Part shown: piece after piece, positions 1-38,433 of the stretch
Layout: the number at the start of each line of letters is the position of its first letter
Position numbering within the stretch: the first letter of the stretch is position 1
Assembly: GCF_901709675.1 (NCBI RefSeq)
Contig: NC_051090.1
Coordinates: 5,260,342 to 5,324,341, forward strand
Direction: 5' to 3'
Origin: Syngnathus acus
Lineage: Eukaryota > Chordata > Actinopteri > Syngnathiformes > Syngnathidae
DNA length: 64,000 bases
The notes under the pieces: generated by a model
What the model was told of the DNA's origin: nothing
Database searches by the model: none
The model's input: only the letters and a program-made list of their open reading frames with translations
Made by a program: the position numbers and the translations under genes

Positions 1-599
1 GATGTCTTGATTCGGGCCAGATAGACAACTGTATTCTAGCCCCAATCTCTACCCCATGCATTTTTCATTTCTTCCCCCCTATTTAGCAAAACTTCCATGT
101 AGCGCGTGCTTACTCGGCATATTTCTGCCTCGCAAACAAAGCCTGCTTCTCTGCTGCTGGAGACCATTTGTGTTGCATCGGGAAAGTATTCGTGTCACGT
201 CTGTGTGCGGACTGCCCATCCCATCATTGAAAGAAAACTTCTTTCACGCTCAGGCCACCCAAGTCACAAACTCGCCCCCCCCCCCCTTTTCCTCCATCGA
301 ATGAAGTATCTCTATTATTCCAGGCTGAAATTGAAATTTCATTTTGTTTTGGCCCAAAGCGACTGGAAAAAATGTCTGGCTGAGATGAGTAAAGGTCAGC
401 GGGAATTAAAATGCTTACTGTAAGGTTTGTCTGAGGGAGATAGAGGGCCAGAGGAAAAGGCCATCTGCCTGAGAGTTGAGTCCTAACTTTTGCTTAGCAG
501 AAGTTCAACTTTCTGCAGAACTGTTTTAAGAAAAGGGAAAACTTCAATGATTTTTAATAAATGACTTTAAATTGTTGCGGCAACCTAGTGTTTTGACCC

Positions 600-690
600 C
601 TTAAGCAACTAGTATTAGAACACAAATGGTGGAGCAGCACATATAGACAGACAATATAAATTTCATAAATTATTTATTGACTGCAGAAAA
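600..690 (+). repeat. Unclassified dispersed repeat, copy 1
   Basis: Contains acacaaatggtggagcagca followed by catatagacagacaat. Related copies lie near 14718-14805 and 60655-60745. I do not recognise the family and its ends are undefined. Confidence 0.5.
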
Positions 691-3600
691 TGAGTTGCAT
701 GTCACGCTCTGTGGATTCTGAATAAACTAGCTCCACAGTATTTGGTTGCATCGATGAAATGTGGTTAGGTAATCCAGTTCTTCTCTCAGCAGTCGTGCAA
801 TTTTCAAGTGGATGTGAAACTTTCTACTTTGTCATTTCTGAATGCGCCAAGGGCTGTCGGGTGCACTCTAAAAGCAACAAGGGTCTTTTCACATGACTTG
901 AAAAAAGGGTACACGGCATTATAATACAAGTTTAAAAGAAAAATTATGAGTATGCTGTCAAAGGATACACAACATTCCCTTCTGAGTGCTACGTTTTCGC
1001 GGTGTCAATGAAGCACATATTATCGAAGAGAAAAAAGGTCTAATGCACCTGCAAGGGACGACGACTCAAGGAAGCCAATTTGGCGTTTGAGGGTAGAGGT
1101 TCTTTTAACGTTGTTCCCAACTAAATAGCAAAGCACTTATCGCAGCGAGGCAGAGAACTACAAAAGAAGGAGCTCTCAAAGGTAACATTAGTTCTGTCTG
1201 CAGCTTATTCTGCTCCATGCTAACCCATCTCATGTTCCACCCTAAATTAATGACGCCGGCCGTACATTTGCACCTTGTACGAGAGTTTCTTTTCAGGCAG
1301 AGAATAAAGGGCACCTCTCAAGAGCGCCATGTTTTTCCATTTGCTTTTTATTCTCTCGGCTTTTGCCGATTAGGTGCACCCACACACATCAATACAGAAG
1401 CGACATCAATCCTTTTTCAAATTTTGGATTGATGCTGTCAGCGGTCATATTTATATATTTTTATTTTCAGCATGCATATTTATCTTATTTATACTTAATC
1501 TGTTATTTACCTTATTTAAAAAATTAAAATGTTATGACAGTTGAACAGTTGCCATTATAAAAGTATATTTTTGCCCAAATAATATTTTAATATTTTTTAC
1601 TAGGAGCCTGGTGGTTTCCAAAATGGGCAGTCAATGTCAGGTGTCACCAAAAATAATCACTAAAAAAAAGCCAATCCTTCATGTGAAGTTAATCCTTCAG
1701 ACATTTACATCTTGAGAGCCAAATTATGACTTCAGAAGCCTTTTGGTCACATTAAATTGAAAAATGACTCCGTACATGCATGGATGGATGGACGATTTGA
1801 CGAGTATTGGCTTTTCCAAGCCTCTCTCTTTTTACGCAGGATTTTATTTTTAATTTTTTCAACACGCCAGAAAATTGTGCAAATATACTGGGGGGGGAAA
1901 TGTGCAGCGTAATATAGAAATGTCAGTAACGGCATGCTCGATGGCCTATATAGCTATCTATTTATTGGCCCGCTTATCTCGTGCGGCATTTCCCCATCTC
2001 ATTACTGTTAGCATGGCTTTTTTTTTTTTTTCTGAGGGGACTGGTGAATATTGAAAACGTTCGCTGTTGGAGGAAGTAGAAGAGGAGGAGGGAGCGGGTT
2101 CAATCTAACGCTCCCTTCACCAAGGTGCGGACAAAGCCCGAGCGAGATGGCAAGACTACATACTTGGGTGACATCATACAAATTAAAGGTCATAGGTCAA
2201 GTTGAGGTTTTAAAGTTTAGGGTTCATGTTAAGTTTGGCAGTCAGGCTTGGTGGTTAGGCATTAAAATGTTTTGGGATTTGATCGGTAGTTTAGTTTCCA
2301 AGTCTTTGTACACTTTCACAAAAATGAATAGAACTGTCAAAACTGAAAGTGAGGGCAGAGGGGGGGCCGAGCATGGACGAGTAGAATAAGCTAACAGTCG
2401 CGCGGAGCAAAAAGTGCATTTTCAAGATGGGTTCGTGGGGGGCTTGTCGAGAGGGTGCGTCTATAGCGCGAGCCTCATGAATCAGTGTCGGCTGAGCGAT
2501 GAGAAAATAATTAAGAACCAGGCGGGCGCTGTGCTAAACGCTGCCAAAGGTGGAGGCCTTTCCGCTGTATCCGGATGGGGAAGAAAGGCAATAATGGCGT
2601 GCGGAAAATCCATATCATAACGGATGCCAAAATGCCCTTCAGTTGGCATTATGAAGGGAGACAATATAAATAGGACTGCCATATTGTAAATGTTTATATA
2701 CAGTAGCTAGCTACACATACACAGCACTTTTCAGGATTTATGAGCACGGCTGTATAATACAGCGACAGTAATATTTCACTTTTGTTATCATATTGGGTGT
2801 AAATCTGCTGAGATGTATATGCCGCAGATAGAATAATTTAAGCAATTGCTCCCTCAATTTTTCTCCTCTCAGCTGATGTGTTGAAAGGCGGGGGAGGCGG
2901 AGGGGGGGAATGGGGGGTGTCGAGAAGAAAGAGGCATAAAAACACACATGCGCATCGACATTTTCACACGTCAGAGCGTGCAGGAGCTCCCGAGTTCTAC
3001 ACAGAAGCTCGAATCCCCTAAACCGACGCAGCGGCCATTAAACTGCACCGATGCGTCAAAGGTTTGGAACACGACTGCAGATATTTGAGTGACAGCAGCC
3101 TCCTGGGTGTGTTGCAAATACATGCTGCACACGTTACAGATATTTGGGTGCCATTTTGGATACCCGGCGCGCGCCTAAAAAGTCGGCGTTCTCGATCGGT
3201 CCCCGCTGAGATCCAGCTCGTACGCTCGGAATGCAGAAGCGCTCCTCCTGTGGGGCTCGTGTTCGCTAACACGCTACGGTTTGATCTCGAGCTTTGTGGC
3301 CTGCCAAACACGCTACGAGACCTGCGTGCAGCCGTTAGCGAGCGCAGCCTCCCACGCGTGACGTGTGAAAGACTCGCTGCCGTGTTGGAAGATTGTAAAC
3401 GTCCCCTATGAATCACAATGTAGACTATTAATTGAACGCTTGTGCTTACACAGGCTTGTGGATTAGGCTAACGTTAATGTTTGGAGTCCATAATGATGAC
3501 ATGGTGACAGTTAAAGACTCGCAACAGTACCGTTGTGCCAATAAAGTGTTGCATAATTGATGAGGTGATAGCATTCCAAGTAAGGCTTTGGAATTTCTTC

Positions 3601-4462
3601 TTTTTTAGCCATTTTCACTCAAAGGAGCACAATTTAAAGAACAGTTCTGAATTCTTGACAATGAGCTGACACTGCGGATAAGACAAACGGCCTGTTAGCT
3701 TGTAAGTTAGCTTGTGGCTAACGCCAGTTGGAAAGCACCGCAATTTCACACATTTTTTATTTTCAATATTTGTTAATGTTTTGTCAAATTCAGACAACAT
3801 TTTTAATTTTCTTTTTACATTCATTTTAAAGATAGATAAAGATAAGAGTTATGGGAAAAAGTTGGCTCCCTTATTAGTGATTCAAGTCACAAGAAAAAAA
3901 GATGGATCTTTTCCTACGTAGCTGCCAAACTAAAGGGGGCAAAGTCAAAATGTAAGTGCTATTATTTAAATGATCCCGACAGTGACTTTACAATCAGGCC
4001 CAAATCTCAACAGCTTGATTTCATGCCATTTTCTGACACAGACAGCTCACCAAAATCTACTCACTTCTGTAATTTCACACTTGATGGGTGCTCAAGCACT
4101 CCAGAGACCCAAATGTCTATACAAGCAATTAAAAAGTTACTTTTCCATACTCTGTCCCCCCATAAGAGTAGAATGGAATTCATCATTTATGCTTCTTGGA
4201 GCATGTAAACCTGCTTCACATTCTATATTTCAACTACTATCCATGCAGCATGCGTACCTCTCTATCTGTATTCCGGTCGGGGCGACACAGAGACTTATTA
4301 CTGTATCCTCCGTGATAGCGGCACAGCCTGCTAAGGATTTTGGACAGTAGAATGAGACCCAGTGAATAGCAATGTGGCGCTGGCGAGAAGAAGAAAAGAG
4401 AAGGCGTCAAGAATAAGAAGCAAGGGGCGAGAGTGAGGAGGATGCGGCCTTACTGTAAATTG

Positions 4463-4465
<3 letters not shown>

Positions 4466-4494
<29 letters not shown>
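4466..4494. repeat. (CA)n microsatellite
   Basis: Fourteen and a half CA units, uninterrupted, in the upstream celf5 intron. Confidence 0.95.
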
Positions 4495-4496
<2 letters not shown>

Positions 4497-5153
4497 TAAG
4501 CTGGGATGGATGAAAAGAAGCTGGTTCCGAGGGAAGGGCGAGAGCGTTTGGCAGGACCTTTGGATTGTGTGCTTTGGAAGCCGGTCACCATGACAACCAC
4601 TTATACACGGTGGCTGTCAATCACCTTTCACCGGAGGAGTTGGGGGTTGAGAGGAAGGTGCGGGAAAAAGAGCCGCAGTGTCGCGGCGGAGATAAGGGCA
4701 AATTATGACCAATATTAGCTCGGCTGATAAAAGGAACAATAAGGAATGGATAAATATATTAAATGGGATAGCATCCCAAGCTTGGAGAAGGGAAGGCATC
4801 CAGTCACCCCCCCCCTCTCCTCATTTCAAGATAAGAGGTGAGGAAGGATCCAGCATATTAACGCCAGCTACTGTAGTGAGTAGGAATCACATCCTTTTGT
4901 GGCCGGAATACCAAACAACCCCCCGTCCCACCCGCCTTTCTCTCTTCACAAGCCTATTATAGTCCCCCCAATAAGCAGGATGCTACACAATAACAGTGTC
5001 AGCATGTGTTCAAGCATTAAAAACACAGACAGAATGAAATTAATTAACCCGAAGAGATCACAGTGCTTAGCCAGTGGAATTTAATCCAATTTATTACATA
5101 TATCGCAATCTAACTGGCTTGTGTTTGCATTAATGAGAGGATGGGGACAAGCA

Positions 5154-5177
5154 TGTGTGTGTGTGTGTGTGTGTGTG
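5154..5177. repeat. (GT)n microsatellite
   Basis: Twelve TG units, uninterrupted, in the upstream celf5 intron. Confidence 0.93.
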
Positions 5178-6500
5178 CGCTCAGACAGTGACAGTGGATG
5201 CTAAGCATGTTAGGGATCACCGGCGGGAGCAGCCAATGAGCGAAGGCGTCCGAGATTTGGGGGCGCCCCGGGGTGCCAGCACCCTGCCAAATTAGCGCGT
5301 GAATAACGAGCCTTTTATTCCGTCAATGAGAAGCAGACATTTTTTTTGTCATCACGCCCCATTTTCTTCTACGGTCGCACAAGCTCACCTTCAATGGAGT
5401 GAGAAAGAAAGAGAGGAAATACGTTGTTTACCGGTTTCGAAAATAAATTAGCATGATAGCTTTTGAAGCGGGCGCGCTAACCCACTGAGCTGACAGTGTA
5501 AGGGCGCCGCCGCTGCCGCCGAACTCCGTAGCTTTAATGAGGTGGCTTATTAGCGCCGTTTCTCCTCACAACTCCTCAAATGTAACGGTAGCAGCGAGAA
5601 AACAGAATGCCCGTTCTCACCTAAGAGCTAAACAAGCGCTTCCGCCATATTCCATATCATGTTGTCGCCTTTATTTCCTTCTGACTTGCACACGTTGTGA
5701 TTACAAAACATGCAATTGTTTATACATCAATTGCTGACTGTACATTTCAGCGCAGGTTCAGATGTTGCAAAAGATGTTTTGCATTGATCTAAAGCCATCA
5801 TATTCTTGAAGGGGTAATATTACAGCCTGTGTGGCCCTCCTTCTACATCATCTAACCTCCAAATTTATATTCCCCCTCCAGCAAGAAGGAAGGACCATCT
5901 CGGCCTTTCATTTTCCAGTTCAAGGCTTTCCTTCCCTTTTCCTTTTTTTTTTTTTTTTTGCCAGATAAATGCTCTCCTATCTATCCTGACAGATGTCACG
6001 TTGCATCACGTCCGTGGTGATACGTAGCCTCTGATCCTGCCACTTGCAATAAGCAGCCAGCACCAGGGACGCCCCCTCCCAAGATAACACTCTGACACGT
6101 TTGATTATTTTAAAGGTGCATCATTTGTGCAGGCCGGTGCTGTGAAACCATAGCTGGCCGTCGCAATGTCACTATTTCAGGTCAGGAAAAGCACATGTCG
6201 TGCTGCTGAAGATAGGAATGAGAAGTTCATCACATGGGATTTGATCTATTTCAAGTTGCAACCAGCAGAGGGTGCAGTGAAATAAACGCTGAGCTAGTTT
6301 GCTACCGAAATGAGTGGAATGAGAGAACTTGTCAATTAGAAAATAACGTAAATTAAAGTTTCAAGCCAGAGTTCAACTTTCAAATGTATTATTAATTTTA
6401 TAAATAAGTGGAGCCACTTTATTTGGTTACAGCCAAGCCTGTTCATTTCTGTGTAAAATGCTTATAAACACAAAAGGTATAGTTTTCAGTCATCCTCATG

Positions 6501-6520
6501 CCGGCCAGTAGAGGGCGGTG
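6501..6520 (+). promoter_or_regulatory. Candidate CTCF-binding site
   Basis: ccggccagtagagggcggtg fits the vertebrate CTCF core CCASYAGRKGGCRSTR with no mismatch on the plus strand. Whether it is occupied cannot be told from sequence. Confidence 0.45.
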
Positions 6521-7237
6521 TGACTGCCGTGTTAGAATACATCAGTAAACACAGTGTGTCAGGTCAAGGTAAAGATCACATCCCCGCCGCGTTGAACAGA
6601 AGTTGTCTCCTATTGAAAAGTCAGCATTATTCACGCCCGTGTCTCGGCTGCCAGGCAGCGACGAGGCCATTGTTCAGCTGAGCAGCGCACTGAAATATTT
6701 CTCTGGCGACACAAAAAACTACTGGATCAGCAGCAATTAGTTGAAGAGTAAGAGAGAGATAAAGAGTGGACGGCAGTCGGGAAAAAAAGGAATGATTGCG
6801 TGTGGAAAATGTGGAATCAGCGTGGAGGAACGAGAAAGAGGAGATGAATAGTGGTGGGTGGCGGGGATGGGAAAAGGGGAGGGGGGGGGGGGCAGGACGA
6901 AGTGTTGCGTAGGAGACTGGAGTTGCAAGGAACCATGTTTCCACCAAGCGGTACAGATTGGTTTGGAACACCCACGATGCGTTTCTGCCAATATCAAATG
7001 AGGGATTGCGCCAAATTTACTTTCAAACAGGTCATAGGTCATCATTATTGCTTCTGACCATTCTTTTGCCCCCACTAGCTTCAAAGCTAACGGACACAGT
7101 CAAATTAAAATGATCAGTCATGATAAAATTTTTTTAAAAAAACTGTGACCTGGGCTAAAAAATTCATTCACTTCTGCCATCAGCTTGATAATTAAGGTCA
7201 AAGTTGTAAATGTGGTTTTTTTCTGTTTTGTTTCCAG

Positions 7238-33474
<26,237 letters not shown>

Positions 33475-34960
33475 CACAGCCTACCTTTAGTATTCACCGC
33501 AGCAGCAACAGCAGCAGCACAGGTACGTTGATACGCTCACCCGACATTTTATTAGGTACACCTTCACAGATACAATAGATGTAAAAGATTTTACAAATGC
33601 AATTCATATAAAAAAAAAAGTACTGTAAAACTCAACTAAAATTCTGTCGAAATTGTTTCCCTTTTTCATTTTTCTCTTTTTCATTGAGCTAAACATGGTT
33701 GCACAATTGTGCACACCCTCATAATTAGGATGTGGCTATTTTTTTATAAACAAACATGGGTAATATTAATGCTGTTTTGAAACGATTGATTTTTTTTAAC
33801 AGTTTATCACAAAATTCAACAGGGGGTGTGTAGACTTTTCAAATCCAATAGATATATTTGATGATGTCCAACGATTGTGCAGGCGTACCTAATATTGTGG
33901 CCTGTGAGTGTTTAGGTGCAGATCCCCCTTTTTTTTTTTTTTTCCGTGCACAGCAGCCAGCCAGCCGGCATATTAATTATTAGACATTCTGCCAGCGTCA
34001 AGATTGACAAAGATCAATTGCTATGCCAGCTCGGGTTAGCCCTCTGCAGACCATTCGGCTGATTTAATAAGAGCATATTAAAGCCTTCAAAGCTGAAGAC
34101 ATTGACGAGCCATCCGATCTGAAAACTCTGCTCTGTTTTTCAGGTTTTAGATGACACGTGAAGATATTTCGGAGGGGCTTATCTCTTCTTTTTTTTCTCC
34201 TCGGAAAGCAACATATGTTTTTAAAAAAAAAAAAGAAATAATGAACACGGAAGGATTTCTTTCGGGGGCGGGGGAGACATATCAGCATTTACTTATGAAG
34301 ACGTAAGTTGCGTCCAAACGAGACGAGGAGGCGCGTCGTCGGGGGACGCTAACAGATGGCACACTGCGAGAAAGGAGAGCAAGAAAAAAACAAACGAATC
34401 AAAAAAAAAAAAAGACTCGATCAACAGAACTTTTTTTTCTTGTTGAGACTTGAATTGTTAACGAAGCAACAAACTAACAGACAGGAAAGCAGCAACGACA
34501 AATAGATTTCTATATACATATTCTATACACATATATATAAATGAGAGATGCGCTTGTGGCTTTTACTGCTCCTTGGACAAATGAGGGTTCACAAAAGGCC
34601 AAGACGGGAGGCGGAAAGGCCGTCTTTCTTTTCTCCTCCCTCTTTTTCTCGTGTCGTCTCGCAGCAAGCGCAGCGCCACCAGCCCCGGAGGAGCTCACTG
34701 AGGTTTCCGTTAGCGACAGTACAACTGAGAATCTTTCACCCCGAAAAGGGACCAAAGGACCAAACACATTTGTATTGTTCTGAAACAGTAACGCTTATTA
34801 TGAATTCATGAGACTACAGTACTACTAATGATATTTAAGGAGTAAACTCGCTTCAGGTTGAAAGAAAGAGAAAAAAAAAGAGGAATGTTTTTTGTAACTA
34901 ATGGGTTTGGGAATATTAAAAAGAAAATGAAAAATAGAAAAAAAAAAGCTATACTATTTT
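33475..34960 (+). other. celf5: celf5 3' UTR, probably interrupted by an intron (33523-34143)
   Basis: Forty-eight bases after the stop codon is a good donor, CACAG|gtacgt (gt at 33523-33524). A strong acceptor, ctctgtttttcag, ends at 34143. Splicing would put the rest of the 3' UTR in an exon starting at 34144. A variant poly(A) signal ATTAAA is at 34915-34920. The unspliced reading, one long 3' UTR, cannot be excluded, and the 3' end is approximate. Confidence 0.45.
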
Positions 34961-35313
34961 AGTGGTGTATACTATGTGGGTTGGATATTGTTACGGGCAC
35001 AAGTTCATCTTCATCGTTCATTTCATAGAATCATGAAAATCACAAATGAGCCGCCATATTGAGGAAAACCTGTTTTAACATTTTGCAGATGCGAATCTGA
35101 AATTTTCAAGCTGCTGTTTAAATACTTGTCTGGAAAACCAACTAAAGTAGTAGTTCTCTAACATTTTACTCCAAACACCCCCCCAAAAAAAAATAATCAA
35201 TCGCCCATGCACCACCAAAATGTTCAACAAAGTTAATTTAAAAAAAGTCATCAGGGAAAAAAAAAAAACAGAATGGTGGCTACTCTTTGACTTCCACAGT
35301 GCTTTTTTTCCTT

Positions 35314-35555
35314 CCTTCATATTGTCCTTCCTTCATATTTAACTTCCTTCCTTCCTTCCTTCCTTCCTTCCTTCCTTCCTTCCTTCCTTCCTTCCTTCCT
35401 TCCTTCCTTCCTTCCTTCCTTCCTTCCTTCCTTCCTTCCTTCCTTCCTTCCTTCCTTCCTTCCTTCCTTCCTTCCTTCATATTTAACTTCCTTCCTTCCT
35501 TCCTTCCTACCTCCCTCCCTTCCTTTCGCTCTTCCTTCCTCTCTTCCTTCCTTCC
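35314..35555. repeat. (CTTC)n microsatellite with interruptions
   Basis: The pure core is 35344-35478, with interrupted CTTC sequence on both sides. The interruption ttcatatttaacttcc occurs at both edges of the core (about 35331-35346 and 35475-35490). Long open frames here are artefacts of the repeat. Confidence 0.95.
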
Positions 35556-38383
35556 ATTGCATCATTAAAGTCATTACATTCCAAATAATCTGACGTTAAA
35601 GCAGAGTGCTAAAAGTGCCATGCGGTTGAGCCTCACGTGCAGCGCAGTAAAATAGCACAGTGTCTGTAACGGCTTCATAAAATATACAAATGAGGCTGAC
35701 AATGGTTGTAAACATCATCGCCACCGTCGGCCAAGGCAGCGTCTGCACGGGTCGCGCCCTCTCCCGCTGCCAAGCCTCTCCAGCTGCTCGCAGCGGGGAG
35801 AACGTCCTCCCCTGTCGCCTCGCCTGCGGGTGCCAGCATATCTCTCTCTCTTAATAGGAGCCATCAGTTCCCAGGGCTGCATAATGAGGATGATGGTAAT
35901 ATTGATCAGATGGGGGTGGAAGGGAGGGGGAAGCGTAGACTATGCAGCATCAATTATAACTGGCTTGATGGAGTTCACAATTCTCTCATGGTCGGCGGAT
36001 GCATTTGTCCTTTCTGTCGTTTGTAGCAATATAGACGCCTCCAAATCAAATCGGTAATCCGACACGCCAGTGGTTGACTTTGCTAAGAAGAGTCTTGTGC
36101 ACCTGCCTTTATTGAACCAAGGCTGACAGTGAGATTAGATAATGCTCATTTGCTGATGACAAGAATAAAAGGAAACAAAAAGCATTCACTTGTGAGGAAG
36201 TTTACATTGAGAAAACCCATAAAGTGTTGATTGGGTCTAATTATGGAGTCTCTTAAGGTGCGCTCCTGCATACTTAAATCGCAGCATGTATAAAAAGTCA
36301 ACTACATGAGTTGTTGCCTTGCAACCAGCAGCTGCATTTTCTCCGCAGAGGGTGTAATGGCGCCGCGAGAGCTCGTACACAGCCCGGGCATTAGCAGCCT
36401 TAGGAGGTCAAATTAAGAGCAAAATGATCCATCAGTTAGACAGCGGCAGGCCTGGAGGTGGATCAGCCAACAGCTGCTGCAGACAAAACGAGCGCTTAGC
36501 ATTAAGCGGCGGTCACGCATGGCCGCCATTTATCTAAACTCGCGTCAACGCATAGCCAAGATGCGTAAAGATGTAACTTCCGACATGAAATGGGATTTTA
36601 ATTAGCTCTTTGCTTTTTCGATCAGTGCAAGTGTGTGTGTGTTTAATCCATTGCGTATCTCCGTAAAGCAGCTTGACTTCTCTAATTGTTGCCTTTTTAT
36701 TTGCCACTTTATGGCTTATTTTGACTTATAAAGGGTTATTTCTTGACATGGGAAGTGCAGTCACTAGTGAATAACTAAATACCATGTTTTGCTATACAAT
36801 CACTTAAAGAGCATCATTTGGCAAAATTATGTGGGTTTTTATTTCCAAAGTACTATATTGCCTCAAATAGGCGAGTTAGACCAGTATTTGTATTTTCATG
36901 GACAAACACGGTTCGCAAACTAGTTGAAATAGTGCCTCTGCTGGTTACAGTAAAGTAGTGCGCTTCATTTGACCTAAATTATTTCAAGATGCAGTTAATC
37001 AATGATCAATTAATTCATAATGAATGCCAATTTCTAGTATTATTATAAAGAAAAGGCAGCCCTCCTCCCAATAGACTTAGTTAAGTAAATAAACATCCTC
37101 ACTCCATACATGAAGAAATGCGGTATTTGAGTCATTATCTTTTTTTTTTGTAACATAACATTATGGGAAGTGGGTAAGGTAGATTTTAAGATCCCTGGTG
37201 AGTTCCTTATGCTGTCTGCTGTCAAATGATACTGTGATAGACGCCCTCCTTTTTTCTCCAGGCCAGACAAGGCCTTATAAATCTTAAAAAAAAAAAAAGG
37301 ATTTTTTTTTTTTTGCTTGTGGGATTTTCTGCCATAGAGCGGTGTGAATTATTAAAATCAAATTAAATTTGGCCTTCACAACAGCTCGGTTAATGCAAAT
37401 TAAAGACGCCAGCTGTGTGTGGCTGAAATGTAATGAGTTGGGGTGATGAGGGGGGTGGGGGGGCTGGCAGACAAAATGGGACAAAAATGGAAAATGGAAA
37501 CACAAATGAACACAGCGGAGAGGAGTAAGGAAATTATGGAAACACATCAATGTTGTCCTGGTGGAAGTGGAAAAGATCTTCTAAGACCAAACATTCTTAG
37601 AGGTCGAGCATGTTGGTGGCGTTTCCATTGCAATAATCTTAATTTCTCATCTCTTCATTCTTTCATATTTCACATCATCCGACTATTGTGCCCTTTCAAT
37701 ATCTGAGCATGCTCAATGGGGGGCTGGGTGGGTTTAAGATTATGACTTCTGGTACAACTTCTATAACGATACGGTTTGAATGCTAAGGATAGTAGCTTAT
37801 TATGAATATGAGAATCTGTATATTATGAAAAATCAGCACAGGACCCTTTCTTTGTCGGGCTATAAGTGAGGGTTTGTTACTGGGGAGGGTCGGGCAGTTA
37901 TGCTCTCTAAAGATATGAATATTTTGGTTTGTCAGCACAAAGCAAAACGAAGGAGTAAGACAAAGTCTGTGGAGTATACTTCACCGACCTACAGAGGGCA
38001 ATAGAGGCAACTCAGTACTATTATGTAATTGTGGAAGGGCAAACGCTGTTTACAGGTTGTATGTTTCCTCCTTTTGTTTCTTTTTTTTTTTCTTTTTAGA
38101 AATTAATTGCCACCTCTTTCTGTGGTGGTGTCAGTACAGCATGGATCAACTGACAGGGAAAAGCAGTATCTTTTTATATATATGCTATATTCAAGGGGTT
38201 AAAAAAAAGAAAAAAACACGTGTTCTGTATTATTATTATTACTATGATTATTAGCCTGAGATACCAAACAAACATTCCCCCCCTGCCCTCGCTAAAATTT
38301 CTTAAAACTTGCTGCTTAGATGACTTCATATTAATGACTGATGATTAATGATTTTATAATTAATTATCAATCAAGTATGTAAC

Positions 38384-38433
38384 TATTTATTTATGTATGT
38401 ATTTATTTATTTATTTATTTATTTATTTATTTG
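38384..38433. repeat. (TTTA)n microsatellite
   Basis: A TTTA tetranucleotide array with one TGTA interruption, in the celf5-rgmd intergenic region. Confidence 0.9.

Larger units (their letters stand above)
1..7237 (+). other. celf5: celf5 upstream intron (partial)
   Basis: This is non-coding sequence upstream of the RRM2 exon. I searched by eye for the usual 49-nt CELF exon (RPIQVKPADSE) and did not find it, so the whole stretch is probably one intron. It holds a (CA)n run (4466-4494), a (GT)n run (5154-5177), a dispersed-repeat copy near 600-690, a CTCF-like site at 6501-6520 and a CpG-richer patch around 3150-3400 whose open frames look accidental. Confidence 0.6.

Noticed and set aside
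3018-3416. Overlapping open frames of 115 and 132 codons on opposite strands
   Set aside because: They lie in CpG-richer intron sequence; neither contains a recognised domain or convincing splice context.
35280-35574. Open frames of FLPS or EGRK repeats
   Set aside because: They are produced by the (CTTC)n microsatellite.
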